From Bacteroidota bacterium (GTDB lineage: Bacteria; Bacteroidota; Bacteroidia; Chitinophagales; Chitinophagaceae), in NCBI GenBank assembly GCA_005882315.1, contig VBAR01000001.1, forward strand, positions 321,736 to 385,735: a stretch of 64,000 nucleotides of DNA, in the 5' to 3' direction. The translations under genes were made by a program, and so were the position numbers. Of this stretch, positions 17,801 through 26,139 are shown piece by piece. Within the stretch, counting starts at the first letter, position 1; the number at the start of each line of letters is the position of its first letter. A model generated the notes under the pieces. That model was not told the DNA's origin, made no database searches, and saw only the letters and a program-made list of their open reading frames with translations.

Positions 17801-19582
17801 ATGACAATTGGCAGTCTATTTAAACAGCTCTGGCCTTATGTAAAACCTTACAGAAAACTTGTAACGGCGACGCTTATACTTACTGCCATCGGTTCTTTTG
17901 CCGCACAGGTAAATGCACTTATTCTCCGCTATACAGTAGATCATATCAATGGGCTTGCTTTGGCGAATCAACCGTTGAGTGAAGGATTTTCTTTATTGAT
18001 CACAATTAGCATTGTGCTGTTGGCAAAAGAATTGGTCAATGCGTTTGTTCAGTTTGGACAAAAATTTTATGGAGAAAAATTACGTATTTATGTTTCCCGT
18101 GATCTTGCCCAGCAGATAATTGAAAAAGTTCTAAGCTACAGGATGGCTTTCTATACTTCATCCGAAAATGAAAGTGGTAAACTGCAAACACGTATTGACC
18201 GCGGAATAGAAAGTCTTACACGGCTGGTACAGAATTTTTTTATTGATATACTTCCGTTGTTTGCCAATTCTGTGGTAGCGCTGGCACTTATGTTCAATGC
18301 AAACAAATATGTTGGACTGGTTGGGCTTTGTATCATACCCGTTTATTTTTATATCAGTCAGTTGCAGGCAAAGAAGTTAGGCGGGTTTCGCCGGCGTATG
18401 AAAACGTACAGGGAAAATAAAAGCAGCGGTATCATCGGCATTATTGAATCTATTACCGTCATTAAATCTTTTGTTCGGGAAAAGGAAGAATCGGAAAAAC
18501 AAAATGCACTCCAGCTTGAGATGACGGGCAACCAGATGCAAACAAGAAAACTGAGTTTTATTTTTGACGGCGCTAAAAATTTTATTGAACAGATCGGCGT
18601 GGTGATTATTATTATTCTTACCGCTTACTTTGTACTGAAAGGGAATATGACTGTTGGTGCTATCATGTTCCATATACTTTTATTTAATAATGTATCTGCT
18701 CCCATTCGCCAGTTGCACCGCATATATGATGAAGTAAATGATGCACTTGTTTATTCTGAAGGTTTCTTTGATATTATGAATGCGAGTGATGAGAAAGAAG
18801 AGTCCGGCACTTATATCCCTGAAAAAATAAAAGGTCATTTTGAAATAAGGAATGTATCATTCACCTATCCAAATGGTACACAGGCTTTGCATAATGTAAG
18901 TGTCACTATCGAACCAGATAAAAGCAATGCGCTGGTGGGTTTATCAGGGGCAGGAAAAAGCACACTTATTAACCTGCTTGATAAATTTTACGAACCTACA
19001 ACTGGTGAAATATTCTTAGATGGAGTCAACCTCAGGGATTATAATACAAAGGAATTAAGAAAAGAGATAGGTCTCGTATTGCAAAAGAACCATATTTTCA
19101 AAGGAAGCATTGCTGAAAATATTGGTTATGGAAAACCCGGTGCTTCCGTAGAAGAGATACAGGATGCAGCCCGTAAGGCATACATACATGACCAGGTAAT
19201 GCAGTTACCGATGCAATATGGATCAGAAGCAAAACTTTTATCGGGTGGTCAGCAACAGCGTATAGCTATTGCCCGGTTGTTTTTAAAAGATCCTTCTATT
19301 ATTTTTCTCGATGAACCAACTGCAAGTCTTGATGCGATTGCAACGGAACAAATAAAAAATAGTCTTGATGCTATAAAGAAAAACCGTACCGTGATCATTA
19401 TTTCACATAGTATTTCACAGATTATAGATGCAGATAAAATCATTGTAATGGAAAAAGGTAAAGTAGTTGAACAAGGAGATCATGAAACAGTATATGATAA
19501 AGCAGGAACGTATAAAAAGATTTTTGATGCCATGGCGCATAGCCTGAATATTGAGAAAATAGCAAAGACGCTTGACGATTAA
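17801..19582 (+). CDS. ABC transporter, fused permease and ATPase
   Basis: This 593-residue half-transporter (ATG at 17801) has six membrane helices in the first 310 residues and a C-terminal ATPase. The ATPase motifs are all intact: Walker A GLSGAGKST, Q-loop LVLQKNH, signature LSGGQQQR, Walker B IIFLDEPTASLD, and the switch His in IIISHSISQI. It belongs to the exporter (MsbA/multidrug-like) type and should work as a homodimer in the inner membrane. Substrate cannot be told. It is divergent from the beta-helix gene and convergent with the OmpA gene, so it is a single-gene unit. A TTG 9 bp upstream is open but less likely as the start. Confidence 0.92.
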   Translation: MTIGSLFKQLWPYVKPYRKLVTATLILTAIGSFAAQVNALILRYTVDHINGLALANQPLSEGFSLLITISIVLLAKELVNAFVQFGQKFYGEKLRIYVSRDLAQQIIEKVLSYRMAFYTSSENESGKLQTRIDRGIESLTRLVQNFFIDILPLFANSVVALALMFNANKYVGLVGLCIIPVYFYISQLQAKKLGGFRRRMKTYRENKSSGIIGIIESITVIKSFVREKEESEKQNALQLEMTGNQMQTRKLSFIFDGAKNFIEQIGVVIIIILTAYFVLKGNMTVGAIMFHILLFNNVSAPIRQLHRIYDEVNDALVYSEGFFDIMNASDEKEESGTYIPEKIKGHFEIRNVSFTYPNGTQALHNVSVTIEPDKSNALVGLSGAGKSTLINLLDKFYEPTTGEIFLDGVNLRDYNTKELRKEIGLVLQKNHIFKGSIAENIGYGKPGASVEEIQDAARKAYIHDQVMQLPMQYGSEAKLLSGGQQQRIAIARLFLKDPSIIFLDEPTASLDAIATEQIKNSLDAIKKNRTVIIISHSISQIIDADKIIVMEKGKVVEQGDHETVYDKAGTYKKIFDAMAHSLNIEKIAKTLDD

Positions 19583-19622
19583 ATGTTTTTTCTTGCTTCT
19601 TGGTTCACAAAATATCATAAAA

Positions 19623-19647
19623 AAGGAGACCGAAATTCAGTCTCCTT
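19623..19647. terminator. Bidirectional terminator between ABC and OmpA genes
   Basis: An A-run leads into the stem AAGGAGAC, a 9-base loop, then GTCTCCTT and further T-rich sequence. It lies between two convergent genes, so it can end both transcripts. Confidence 0.8.
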
Positions 19648-19672
19648 GTAATCGTCTTAGGCAAAAATTATT

Positions 19673-21106
19673 TTAATACATCAGTTTAATTTCCACTCTG
19701 CGATTTTTTGTACGTCCTGCAGCAGTCGTATTATCAGCTATCGGCATTGTTTCGCCAAATCCTTCAGTTGTTATCCTGTCGGCACTTATTCCTTTATTTA
19801 CCAAATATGTTTTTACAGCTTCTGCACGGTTAGTACTTAGCGTCATATTCTTAGCATCATCACCTGCATTATCCGTATGTCCTTCAATTTTTGCTTTCAG
19901 ATCCGGGTTTTCATTCAGGATCTTCACAATATTATTCAACGAAGCATTTGATTTTGTCATCAGCGTTACTGTAGTTCCTGTGAAAACAATATTCTGCGCA
20001 TTTGTATTTACAACTCTTGTGAGCTTATCACTTACTTCTCCTTTTGTTTCAGGGCAACCATCATTTGCAGCTATACCAGCTACATCAGGGCATTTATCCA
20101 GTTCATCATTTATACCATCACCATCTCTGTCAGGAACAGGGCAACCATCATATTTAGCAGTACCTGCCTGGCTCGGACATTTATCCAGTTCATCATTTAT
20201 GCCATCACCATCTGTATCAGGTATCGGGCAACCATTGTATTTAGCAGTACCTGCCTGGTTAGGACATTTATCCAACTCATCATTTATTCCATCACCATCT
20301 GTATCGGGTATCGGGCAACCATCATATTTAGCAGTACCTGCCTGGCCGGGACATTTATCCAATTCATCATTTATACCATCACCATCTGTATCGGGTATCG
20401 GGCAACCATCATATCTTGCTAAACCAATTACATTCGGGCATTTATCATTCGGGTCAGATACACCATCACCATCAGAATCAGCCGGTACTTTTTTTCCAAA
20501 CAATTTTAATTTCAAACCTGCCTGAATATTTTGGTTTTTATACTCCAGTGGCTGAGCTTCATTTTTTTCATTCATATTACTAAAGCCATGAATATAACGT
20601 CCGAAAAGAGTCACTCTTCCATGCGGAAGAATTTCCAATCCCGCAAAACCTGAAAAACTGGTTTGATTAAAATCATTTTCCTGCGCAGTACTGCCAGTAT
20701 TATTTTTTACTTTAGACATGAAGTCGACCTGTGGTCCGGCTGTTATTGCAAATTTATCACTGAGACCAAATTTCAATAAAAGAGGCACGGAGATATAGGT
20801 GATGTTCCCATCTTTCAAAAGTACGTTTGCTGTACTGTTGGTAAGATACCGGTAGGAACTATGCATTACCTGCGGCTCAATAGAAAAATTATTTGATACA
20901 GGGAAATTCACCCATCCCCCGGCGGACCAGCCTGTTTTTGTTTCATAGTCAATATTGTTAGGATTATCGTTTGTGATCCTGAATTGACTAAAATTAGCTG
21001 CTCCCAGTAATCCACCGGAAACAGTGTAATGTTCCTTTACGATGTTCTGCGCATAGATAAGATTGATCGCACAGCAGCACAGAACAAAGAGAAATGTTTT
21101 CTTCAT
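19673..21106 (-). CDS. OmpA family protein with beta-barrel and thrombospondin type-3 repeats
   Basis: The 477-residue protein has a signal peptide (MKKTFLFVLCCCAINLIYAQ), an N-terminal outer-membrane beta-barrel of about 190 residues (PorT-like strands such as PLLLKFGLSDKFAITAGPQVDF), five thrombospondin type-3 repeats (DTDGDGINDELDKCP), and a C-terminal OmpA domain. The OmpA domain has IEGHTDNAGDDAKNMTLSTNRAEAV, which carries the Asp and Arg that bind peptidoglycan. The Asp-rich repeats bind Ca2+ and act as a stiff periplasmic linker. The protein should tie the outer membrane to the cell wall. It is a single gene transcribed away from the secreted-protein gene at 21590. Confidence 0.95.
   Translation of the reverse strand: MKKTFLFVLCCCAINLIYAQNIVKEHYTVSGGLLGAANFSQFRITNDNPNNIDYETKTGWSAGGWVNFPVSNNFSIEPQVMHSSYRYLTNSTANVLLKDGNITYISVPLLLKFGLSDKFAITAGPQVDFMSKVKNNTGSTAQENDFNQTSFSGFAGLEILPHGRVTLFGRYIHGFSNMNEKNEAQPLEYKNQNIQAGLKLKLFGKKVPADSDGDGVSDPNDKCPNVIGLARYDGCPIPDTDGDGINDELDKCPGQAGTAKYDGCPIPDTDGDGINDELDKCPNQAGTAKYNGCPIPDTDGDGINDELDKCPSQAGTAKYDGCPVPDRDGDGINDELDKCPDVAGIAANDGCPETKGEVSDKLTRVVNTNAQNIVFTGTTVTLMTKSNASLNNIVKILNENPDLKAKIEGHTDNAGDDAKNMTLSTNRAEAVKTYLVNKGISADRITTEGFGETMPIADNTTAAGRTKNRRVEIKLMY
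20050..20490. repeat. Five in-frame 87-bp tandem repeats (TSP type-3)
   Basis: Each unit encodes 29 residues, with the consensus CPIPDTDGDGINDELDKCP followed by QAGTAKYDG. The three central units are almost identical in DNA, whereas the first and last diverge (VPADSDGDGVSDPNDKCP and VPDRDGDGINDELDKCP). Near identity of the middle units suggests recent duplication or conversion. Confidence 0.9.
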
Positions 21107-21589
21107 AAAAAAAATTTAGATGATTAAAATACCTGACTATTTCAGGGTCTTACATTATTATTAAAATTGTTTATACTCTTATGCGTAGGAAGATAGGATC
21201 ACAGGCAAATCTTTCTTTGTTGGTTCAGGACAATGAAATTTTGTAATTATGATCTTTGTAGTGGCCTGTAAAATTTTTCATAAATATTTTCAGTGTAGAG
21301 ATTCCAAATTCTATACCAATACATTTTTATCGTGAATATACCCATCAATGGTTTTTTCAATAAAATCGATATAATGATGGGGAATTAAAAACATGGGGAA
21401 AATAATCTACGTAAAAAAAATTCTTTTTTATCCTGATTAAAAGATGGAAATAAAATAAAATATACGATCAAATCTTTTTTACTCACAGTAAAACAATCGC
21501 TAACTGAGTGAGTTATCTTTTAGCCATTGAATCTGGCACGTTTTTCAAAGGTTATACCCATTGAAATTACCCAGTGTGGAATTTTTTTT
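21107..21589. other. Long divergent intergenic region
   Basis: This AT-rich region separates the OmpA gene (minus) from the secreted-protein gene (plus) and must hold both promoters. No convincing pair of -33 TTG and -7 TAnnTTTG boxes was found; TATCTTTT at about 21512 is a one-mismatch -7 candidate for the plus gene. No RNA gene, repeat or good extra reading frame was recognised. Confidence 0.4.
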
Positions 21590-23719
21590 ATGCGCAAATT
21601 ATTTTTTTATTTTTTTTGTTTGTCTTGTTTGTTGCAACCTTTTTATTCAATGGTTGCACAAACGCCACTATCTCCTGCCACACAATTGAAAGAAGAACAG
21701 AAAAAACTGCTTCATAACATTAATATTATTTCAATTGATTCTGCTATCGTTCGCAGGCTTACCCCTTTTATTCAATCACAGGTAGATAGCATACGCTTAT
21801 TTATATATGCAGATAAAGCATTGCCCGCAGCGGAAAAAGAAAAAGCAGAACAGAGCCTCCTGTTTTTTTTAAATGAGATGGGTGAAAATATTTTGAAACA
21901 GAAAATGGATGTTTATGATATCCCCGGTGCGATAGGATCTTATAAGAACATTTTGAAAGCATTGATGTATCATAGATCATTTACAGGTATGATGACGGCA
22001 CCGGGGCCGCGGCGTAGTCAATTGCTGGCAAGAGCATTCAGGCAGTATAAAGATTTTCCTTTGCTGGATGATATTGCTGTATATAAACGTATAGCCTCCA
22101 CACCTGAGTTTATTGTGCAGTTCCTGGAAAATCAACCGGGGTTTCGTTATGCTGATTCTTTAATGATCTATGCAGCAGTTTATGATCCATTGAAATTAAC
22201 AAGTAGCTCAGGTTTACAAAACAATATCCGGCATACAAAAAATATATACCTGCAGCAAATTGTTGCGTTGGCCGGAGATAAAAATGCAAAAGAATTACTA
22301 CCATTTGCAACACAAATTGCAGAGAACGGCATTACAGCGGATTCAGTACTTAAAATAAGGATGGATGTAACTAAATACTTTCAATTGATGGTAGATAGAT
22401 TGAAAGAATCTGGGGGAAGAAATAATTCAGCTGATATTTTCCGGCAACTGATACGTAATGGCGTTAAAGAAAAATCTCTTTCGTTTTATGTGAACCATAT
22501 CAATGATCAGCACAGTGCTGCCGATGCAATACGTTTTGCCCCGGTAAAAGATCTTCGTCCCGAGGATATCTATTATATCATTACCAGTTGTGGTGATGAA
22601 TTATATACATCAAGTTATCTCGGTTTGTATAAAAGGCTGATGGCACATTTCAAAGGACAATCAGCGGATTCATTGTTCAGCATTGTACAGTATGATAATT
22701 TCCGAACTTTTATGCGGATGGCAGCCAATTATAATGTGCTGGCAAATTTTTTAAGTAGTATGTCACAGGAGAAAGCTGCAGAGTTATTAAAGCGATTCAT
22801 TTACGGAATAGAAACGGATACACATTCAGGATTAGAAAAAGCGATGGATATTGCTGATGCTTTTACAGGGTTGGATTCTGTTGCATGGGTTAGTGATCAG
22901 ATACAAAATGAATTACGTTCCAACCTGCATCGTTGCCAATCCGGTCAGCAATATTTTGGTATGCGGTTATATAGTATTTTGTTGCAGGTACTTGACCTGG
23001 TAAGACAAAAGAATTCCTTCAATAAATTATGGGCAACACTTGGGAATTATGAAATACTGGAACGAAAAGCGTTGCAGAATAAAAAAGCAGAGATCATTCA
23101 GCTGGTTTTATTTTACGGAGATGATGACGGCATTGCCTCCTTCAGTAATTTTAAAAAGCTGTTTATTGATACCAGTAAATGGGAAATTTCTAAACGAACA
23201 TCCTGGATAAAAATTCGTTCCCGATCTGACGAGCCTGTGATCATCTATGCTAATTTGCCATTGGATAATAAAGAGGAGCTGGATCTGAAAGCACAGGATT
23301 CTTTATTTGATTTCTTAAAGCAGCAATCAGAAGAACCTTCGGTTTTAATTCATCGTGGTCATAGTTATCATTTAAGCAATACTTTAAAAGGACTCACTCC
23401 ATCGGTTAAGCTTGCAATATTGGGTTCATGCGGTGGTTCTAATAATGCTATCAGTATTGCCAGTATCAGCCCGGATGTACAGATTATTGCTTCTAAGAAA
23501 ACCGGGACCAAATCTATTAATGATCCGCTTATTGATATAATTAATGAATCCCTGCAGAATAAAAGAGATCTTAATTGGTCTGCTTTATGGGATGAGTTGA
23601 CGTCGAGGTTTGCAAAAGATGAGTCAACACTCAATCTCTTTAACGAGTATATTCCCCCCAGTAAAAATGTAAGCCTTTTTGTACTTAAATTATTTAATCA
23701 CAGCAACCGGACTCTTTAG
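21590..23719 (+). CDS. Unrecognised secreted protein with possible clan-CD peptidase domain
   Basis: The frame opens at 21527, but the ATG at 21590 gives a proper signal peptide (MRKLFFYFFCLSCLLQPFYSMVAQ), so the mature protein is about 685 residues and exported. The first 500 residues are helix-rich and I do not recognise them. Near the end, a hydrophobic strand leads to VLIHRGHSYH, and 26 residues later AILGSCGGSNNAIS follows. This His-Gly...[hydrophobic]-Ser-Cys-Gly arrangement (His609 or His612 and Cys635 in the longer numbering) resembles clan-CD cysteine peptidases such as gingipains, caspases and CHAT domains. The His-Cys spacing is shorter than usual, so this is a suggestion only. It is a single gene, convergent with the esterase fusion. 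Confidence 0.75.
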   Translation: MRKLFFYFFCLSCLLQPFYSMVAQTPLSPATQLKEEQKKLLHNINIISIDSAIVRRLTPFIQSQVDSIRLFIYADKALPAAEKEKAEQSLLFFLNEMGENILKQKMDVYDIPGAIGSYKNILKALMYHRSFTGMMTAPGPRRSQLLARAFRQYKDFPLLDDIAVYKRIASTPEFIVQFLENQPGFRYADSLMIYAAVYDPLKLTSSSGLQNNIRHTKNIYLQQIVALAGDKNAKELLPFATQIAENGITADSVLKIRMDVTKYFQLMVDRLKESGGRNNSADIFRQLIRNGVKEKSLSFYVNHINDQHSAADAIRFAPVKDLRPEDIYYIITSCGDELYTSSYLGLYKRLMAHFKGQSADSLFSIVQYDNFRTFMRMAANYNVLANFLSSMSQEKAAELLKRFIYGIETDTHSGLEKAMDIADAFTGLDSVAWVSDQIQNELRSNLHRCQSGQQYFGMRLYSILLQVLDLVRQKNSFNKLWATLGNYEILERKALQNKKAEIIQLVLFYGDDDGIASFSNFKKLFIDTSKWEISKRTSWIKIRSRSDEPVIIYANLPLDNKEELDLKAQDSLFDFLKQQSEEPSVLIHRGHSYHLSNTLKGLTPSVKLAILGSCGGSNNAISIASISPDVQIIASKKTGTKSINDPLIDIINESLQNKRDLNWSALWDELTSRFAKDESTLNLFNEYIPPSKNVSLFVLKLFNHSNRTL

Positions 23720-23740
23720 TATTAAGAAAGCTGGTAAGTC

Positions 23741-26128
23741 TTACTCCTGAAACACTTTCTTCAAATACATTGTATTCGCCCCATAATTATATTTTGTATC
23801 TGAAGGTTTTTTAGCATCGCGGCTGCGTTCAATAACCAGCCAGCCGGTATAACCCATTTCATCCAACGTCTTTTTTACTTTGTACATATCGATTTGCGGA
23901 TCGTTCTCCAGCCATACACTGTCTTTGTTGGTTGCATGTATCATACAAATTCTATCCTTCCCTAAAATTTTTAATTCACTTATCAAATCCCTTCCTTCTT
24001 TCAGTGGATTGGAGAAATTAAAATAGATCTTTATAGCAGGTGAGTTTATTTCTTTCAGCAGCTTTACTTCTTCAGTTGCTGACAAAGCGGTTTCAATGCC
24101 AATCACCACGCCGGCGTCTTGTGCCATTTTACCGGCTACTTTCAACCTGGCAATAACAGAATCTCTTACTTCGGGTTTCTTTTTTAAATCACATTGTACA
24201 CCCAATGGAAGAAAAGCTGTTTTTACATTCATCAGCTTCATGGTCTTTATACAATCTTCAATGCTGCGTTTATATTCTTCTCTCCCGCAAAATGATTGAG
24301 CATAATAGCCTGTCATCGCCAAGGAGAATATTTCGACATTATTTTCTTTTGCTGTCTTTAAGAACTGGTTGCGTACAGAATCAATCAGCAACTGGTTATC
24401 GAATGTAGGCCTTGTACCGAGACCACCCATATCTACTTCTACCCCATCTGCTTTTAATTGTCCAGTTAATGTAATAGCACCGAGCTTTTGTCTTTTCAGC
24501 AGCATCAAATCAATCAACCCGATTTTATATCGTTGGTTACTCTTCGCTTTTTGTACTTCGTCGGCAAATAACTTTTCAAGGTTATCAAAACCTTTTACTG
24601 CATGAGCTGGTAATTTTTCACCTTTATCACCAAAAACATAAAAAGCATTTTCAGCTTCGAGTGTGATGCTTGTATCAACAATGCTTCCATCTCCCGCTTG
24701 TATCGGTTTTAAATTCAGACTGAGATATTTTGCAAAGAACTCATACACTGCCTTACGTTTACTAAAACCAAAATCATGTTTATCGTTGGGCAAATGAACA
24801 TTTATCACATTATCAGGCTTTCCATACCAGCTATACATTTTTTTCAAATAAGGAAAATCATGTTCAGGCATTCGATCTGTCCAGTCGCCACCATCACTCA
24901 CTACTAATTGCGGTTGCGGTGCAGCCATTGCTGCAATCTCCATATTATCTGTACGGCCCATGCAACCATGCACATTCTGTCCGCTCTCACATGGACAACC
25001 GCCATAGAAATAAGAGGAAAGATTAACAACAGGTGCAGAAACTTTTATTCTTTTATCCAGCGCTGTCATAAATACTGTATGCGTACCACCGCCGCTGCCA
25101 CCAACTATTGCTACTCGACTCGTATCTGCATCTTTTTGTGATAAAAGATAATCAAGTATGCGGATACTAGCCAATGTCTGTAGCGTCATTGCTAAACTCT
25201 GACGATGAAATTCATATTTGAATTGAAGCGTTGACTCCCCCCAGGCAAACATGTCGTAATTAAAGATCATCGCTCCCATTTTTGCAATGGCTGCTGATGT
25301 GTACTGGCAATCGGCTCGATAACGATGCTTATCCCAATGTCCCTGTGGATGTAAAACAACAGGAATTTTTCCTTTATATGTTGCCGGTTTATATAAAGAA
25401 CCATTTACCCAAACACCGGGTAATATTTCTATGGCTAAATTTTCAATCGTATAGCCATTCATTTTTCTAAAGTTGGCTCTGATGGGTGCTGTGCGGGGCG
25501 ATGCAGGAAGATGCGTTAATTGTAATGCTTCGAGTAAACAAGGTTTTAGTTCTGCTTTTCTTTTTTCCCATTCATCTATTGTTTTGTATTGTGATGCGAT
25601 ACGATCGAGTTCGGCCCAGCCTTCTTCGGGACTCCAGCGATAGTACTCATAGTTGCTCAACTTATAAACCTTGTCTTTTTCTTTCTTTACTTTCATATCA
25701 AATAATGAAAGAATATTATTCAATGTAGCTTCAACATCTGTTCTGTATCGCCAGTCAGCGTAGTTCACAAATTTGTCAGCAACCATTTTTTCGTCATACT
25801 TTATTTGTATGCCATATTGCTTTTGTATATCATTCAATACTTCCTTGAGTGGTTTGCGATAATTGTTCTCCGTATTTTGTTGTGCTGATAGATTTAACCA
25901 CAGAGAGATAAACACACAGAGGATGAAGAAAGGCTTCACGCAAAGGCGCAAAGAACTCGCAAAGACGCAAAGAGAGTTTGAATTATCACTTTGCGTCTTA
26001 TGTATTAAAATCTTTGCGTCTTTGCGTGAAATAAAAGCTGAATAGCGAACCGAACGTACAAGAGTGCGACGCAACGGAAGCATCATAGTAGCAATTCGGC
26101 TGGTTACATATTTAAAAAAATCTTTCAT
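23741..26128 (-). CDS. Esterase / TIM-barrel sugar isomerase-like fusion protein
   Basis: The open frame from the ATG at 26128 has 795 residues. Residues 1-63 come from a 164-bp repeat; a GTG at 25939 at its end gives a signal peptide (V/MKPFFILCVFISLWLNLSAQ) and may be the real start. Next come a short STN/secretin-like domain (KPLKEVLNDIQKQYGIQIKY, about 88-165), an alpha/beta hydrolase of the acetyl-xylan-esterase type with nucleophile Ser345 in GGSGGGTHT, and, from about 540, an AP-endonuclease-2/xylose-isomerase-like TIM barrel (GLIDLMLLKRQKLG ... VVIGIETALS ... CMIHATNKDS ... GWLVIERSRD). It probably de-esterifies a glycan fragment and acts on the sugar in the periplasm. Three domain types in one chain is unusual. 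Confidence 0.82.
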   Translation of the reverse strand: MKDFFKYVTSRIATMMLPLRRTLVRSVRYSAFISRKDAKILIHKTQSDNSNSLCVFASSLRLCVKPFFILCVFISLWLNLSAQQNTENNYRKPLKEVLNDIQKQYGIQIKYDEKMVADKFVNYADWRYRTDVEATLNNILSLFDMKVKKEKDKVYKLSNYEYYRWSPEEGWAELDRIASQYKTIDEWEKRKAELKPCLLEALQLTHLPASPRTAPIRANFRKMNGYTIENLAIEILPGVWVNGSLYKPATYKGKIPVVLHPQGHWDKHRYRADCQYTSAAIAKMGAMIFNYDMFAWGESTLQFKYEFHRQSLAMTLQTLASIRILDYLLSQKDADTSRVAIVGGSGGGTHTVFMTALDKRIKVSAPVVNLSSYFYGGCPCESGQNVHGCMGRTDNMEIAAMAAPQPQLVVSDGGDWTDRMPEHDFPYLKKMYSWYGKPDNVINVHLPNDKHDFGFSKRKAVYEFFAKYLSLNLKPIQAGDGSIVDTSITLEAENAFYVFGDKGEKLPAHAVKGFDNLEKLFADEVQKAKSNQRYKIGLIDLMLLKRQKLGAITLTGQLKADGVEVDMGGLGTRPTFDNQLLIDSVRNQFLKTAKENNVEIFSLAMTGYYAQSFCGREEYKRSIEDCIKTMKLMNVKTAFLPLGVQCDLKKKPEVRDSVIARLKVAGKMAQDAGVVIGIETALSATEEVKLLKEINSPAIKIYFNFSNPLKEGRDLISELKILGKDRICMIHATNKDSVWLENDPQIDMYKVKKTLDEMGYTGWLVIERSRDAKKPSDTKYNYGANTMYLKKVFQE
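25932..26095. repeat. 164-bp dispersed palindromic repeat, copy B
   Basis: It has the same length, orientation and layout as copy A (11677-11840), with blocks TTCACGCAAAGGCGCAAAG, GCAAAGACGCAAAGA, CTTTGCGTCTT, TCTTTGCGTCTTTGCGTGAA, GTACAAGAGTGCGACGCAAC and TAGTAGCAAT. As in copy A, the minus strand is open in the frame of the gene it precedes and ends at the signal peptide. Confidence 0.87.
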
Positions 26129-26139
26129 GTTATACTGTT

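Noticed and set aside
20050-20490. Regularly spaced repeats, at first sight CRISPR-like
   Set aside because: The 87-bp units are contiguous, in frame and encode Ca2+-binding TSP type-3 repeats; there are no unique spacers and no cas genes.
19980-20525. 181-residue plus-strand open frame with repeated GHLSSSSFIPSPS
   Set aside because: It is the antisense shadow of the TSP type-3 repeats in the OmpA gene.
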